Assembly: GCA_029098225.1 (NCBI GenBank)
Contig: JAQXNX010000004.1
Location: forward strand, 1-64,000
Reading direction: 5' to 3'
DNA from: Spirochaetales bacterium
GTDB taxonomy: Bacteria > Spirochaetota > Spirochaetia > Treponematales > Treponemataceae
Length of the DNA: 64,000 nt
The notes beneath the pieces were generated by a model, which was given only the letters and a program-made list of their open reading frames with translations, ran no database searches and was not told where the DNA came from. Position 1 is the first letter of the stretch. Every line of letters begins with the position of its first letter. Shown in pieces: positions 63,032 through 64,000 of the stretch. Position numbers and translations under genes: made by a program.

Positions 63032-64000
63032 TTAATATGACTCGCTGGAAGCTCCAATATCCAATTTATTGTCTACAGCAAGTTTTACAAATTTTATAAA
63101 TTCAGGGAACTCCGGATATTTTGTAAAACCTATATTTGTTGTTAAATGTCTCTTAGGATTTAATTCATCTATTCCTAATAAATATGGAGTCCCAAATTCT
63201 TCTGTGACTGCATCATATTCCAGATTTACTGTTTTAATTATTTTTCCGTCTAACCAAACATTACAAGTTAACGGATAATAGAAATATCCTGAAAGATCAA
63301 ATTTTTCAAAAACATCTATCTCATATTTGTCATATGAGAATGAATTAATTATAAAGAATGCTTGATTTTTTATACTTTCATCAGTGGATTGCTTCCATAT
63401 TTCTCGAAGTTGTTCTTCATATTTTAGAGCATTTTTATAATCTTCATTAGAATACAAAATCAAAATCATAAGATTTGTCATTGAAAATGAATCTTTATTA
63501 CTTTTTAAATATTCTTCTACATATGGTTTTGCTTTTTTGTAATCTTTCATTTCATATAAAATGTAAGCCATTCTATAAGCCGCATCTGGTGATTTTTCAA
63601 TCTCATAAAATTGAGAAAAATATTCTAATGCTCTTTTATAATCACCTTGTTTTTCAAATATAACGCCGAGCATTTGATATGATTTAGAATCATTTTCATT
63701 CAGTTCTATACATTTTAAATAATTATTAATAGCTTCGGATAAATTATTTGTATAATAGTAACTTCCGGCTAAATAATAATATGGTCTGGAAAAATCAGGA
63801 TCTTTCTGAATTGCCATTTTCAGATATTTCTGTGCTTCATTATCATTTTCTAATCTAAAATATGCTAAGCCAAGATAAAAAAAATCTGTAGCTGTATATG
63901 CAGCTTCATCTGATTCCTTTATTGAAGTTATGATTGCTTCGTACTGTCCTTGCTGATCAAGAAGTTCATATTTTTCATTAATAAAACGTTTACTTTGTGC
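63032..64000 (-). CDS. Tetratricopeptide-repeat protein, 5' partial
   Basis: The frame is open from the right window edge (KRFINEKYELLDQQGQYEA) to the stop at 63032, so the gene starts beyond the window; the ATG at 63817 is internal to a repeat. At least five TPR units are visible (for example DFSRPYYYLAGSYYYTNNLS, SKSYQMLGVIFEKQGDYKRA, DAAYRMAYILYEMKDYKKA). A C-terminal domain of about 110 residues without TPR follows. Probably a protein-interaction scaffold; partner unknown. Confidence 0.75.
   Translation of the reverse strand, partial: AQSKRFINEKYELLDQQGQYEAIITSIKESDEAAYTATDFFYLGLAYFRLENDNEAQKYLKMAIQKDPDFSRPYYYLAGSYYYTNNLSEAINNYLKCIELNENDSKSYQMLGVIFEKQGDYKRALEYFSQFYEIEKSPDAAYRMAYILYEMKDYKKAKPYVEEYLKSNKDSFSMTNLMILILYSNEDYKNALKYEEQLREIWKQSTDESIKNQAFFIINSFSYDKYEIDVFEKFDLSGYFYYPLTCNVWLDGKIIKTVNLEYDAVTEEFGTPYLLGIDELNPKRHLTTNIGFTKYPEFPEFIKFVKLAVDNKLDIGASSESY

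Noticed and set aside
1-64000. CRISPR arrays, tRNA or rRNA genes, transposases, phage genes
   Set aside because: Both strands were read for repeat-spacer regularity, rRNA landmarks, transposase motifs and obvious cloverleaf sequences; none was found. A covariance search could still reveal a small RNA I missed.

Overview
The window looks like chromosome from a low-G+C host-associated spirochaete, most probably a gut or rumen Treponema. This rests on AT-rich genes using the standard code, a glutamine synthetase III (GlnN) beside a short GlnA, a fumarate reductase flavoprotein/Fe-S pair, lipoprotein sensors, a chemotaxis receptor and c-di-GMP proteins. The genus call is inference from gene content. 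No rRNA, tRNA, CRISPR array, transposase or phage gene was found.

Layout. 1-5.9 kb: 3' part of murC, yicC, a cytidylate-kinase-like gene, a HAD phosphatase and a GH31 glycosidase. 5.9-15.4 kb: a signalling island with two divergent operons, one carrying a c-di-GMP phosphodiesterase, an Hpt protein, a hybrid histidine kinase and a binding lipoprotein, the other a second binding lipoprotein and a diguanylate cyclase. 15.5-21.9 kb: two AMP-forming acyl-CoA ligases, an XRE-cupin regulator and an ACT-ACT-metallo-beta-lactamase protein. 22-26 kb: two small membrane proteins and frdAB. 26-55.4 kb: a nitrogen and amino-acid block (asnB-carA-carB, an ABC/GntR operon, pyrG, glnA-ANTAR gene, gltD-purF, gltB, pheA-DAHP synthase, glnN) interrupted by a membrane-anchored regulator and a chemotaxis receptor. 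55.6-64 kb: an AT-rich minus-strand run of mostly unknown exported or small proteins, ending in a TPR gene cut by the window edge.

The main discovery is a regulatory circuit in the nitrogen block. A response regulator with a C-terminal ANTAR RNA-binding domain sits directly after glnA. Six transcription units (asnB-carAB, pyrG, glnA, gltD-purF, gltB, glnN) start from near-identical promoters (TTGACA or TTGACC, 17-bp spacer, AT-rich -10). In each, the RNA begins almost at once with a small hairpin whose six-base loop has A at position 1 and G at position 4. The 3' arm of that hairpin is also the start of an intrinsic terminator. This is the logic of ANTAR antitermination, but with one hairpin where the described targets have two. 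gltB and glnN carry the unit twice.

Next door, pheA-DAHP synthase is preceded by a 30-residue peptide with 10 phenylalanines, an antiterminator helix and a terminator: a classical ribosome-mediated attenuator, notable in a spirochaete.

The window is also rich in short palindromic repeats of at least eight families. One GC-rich family (about 80-100 bp) is inserted in frame inside asnB, carA, carB, purF and twice in gltB, at termini or domain linkers. Another is a set of hairpin modules whose inner and outer stems change sequence but stay paired. A third sits directly against the Shine-Dalgarno sequence of four genes. Several genes have a -10 box 6-7 nt before the start codon and are probably leaderless.
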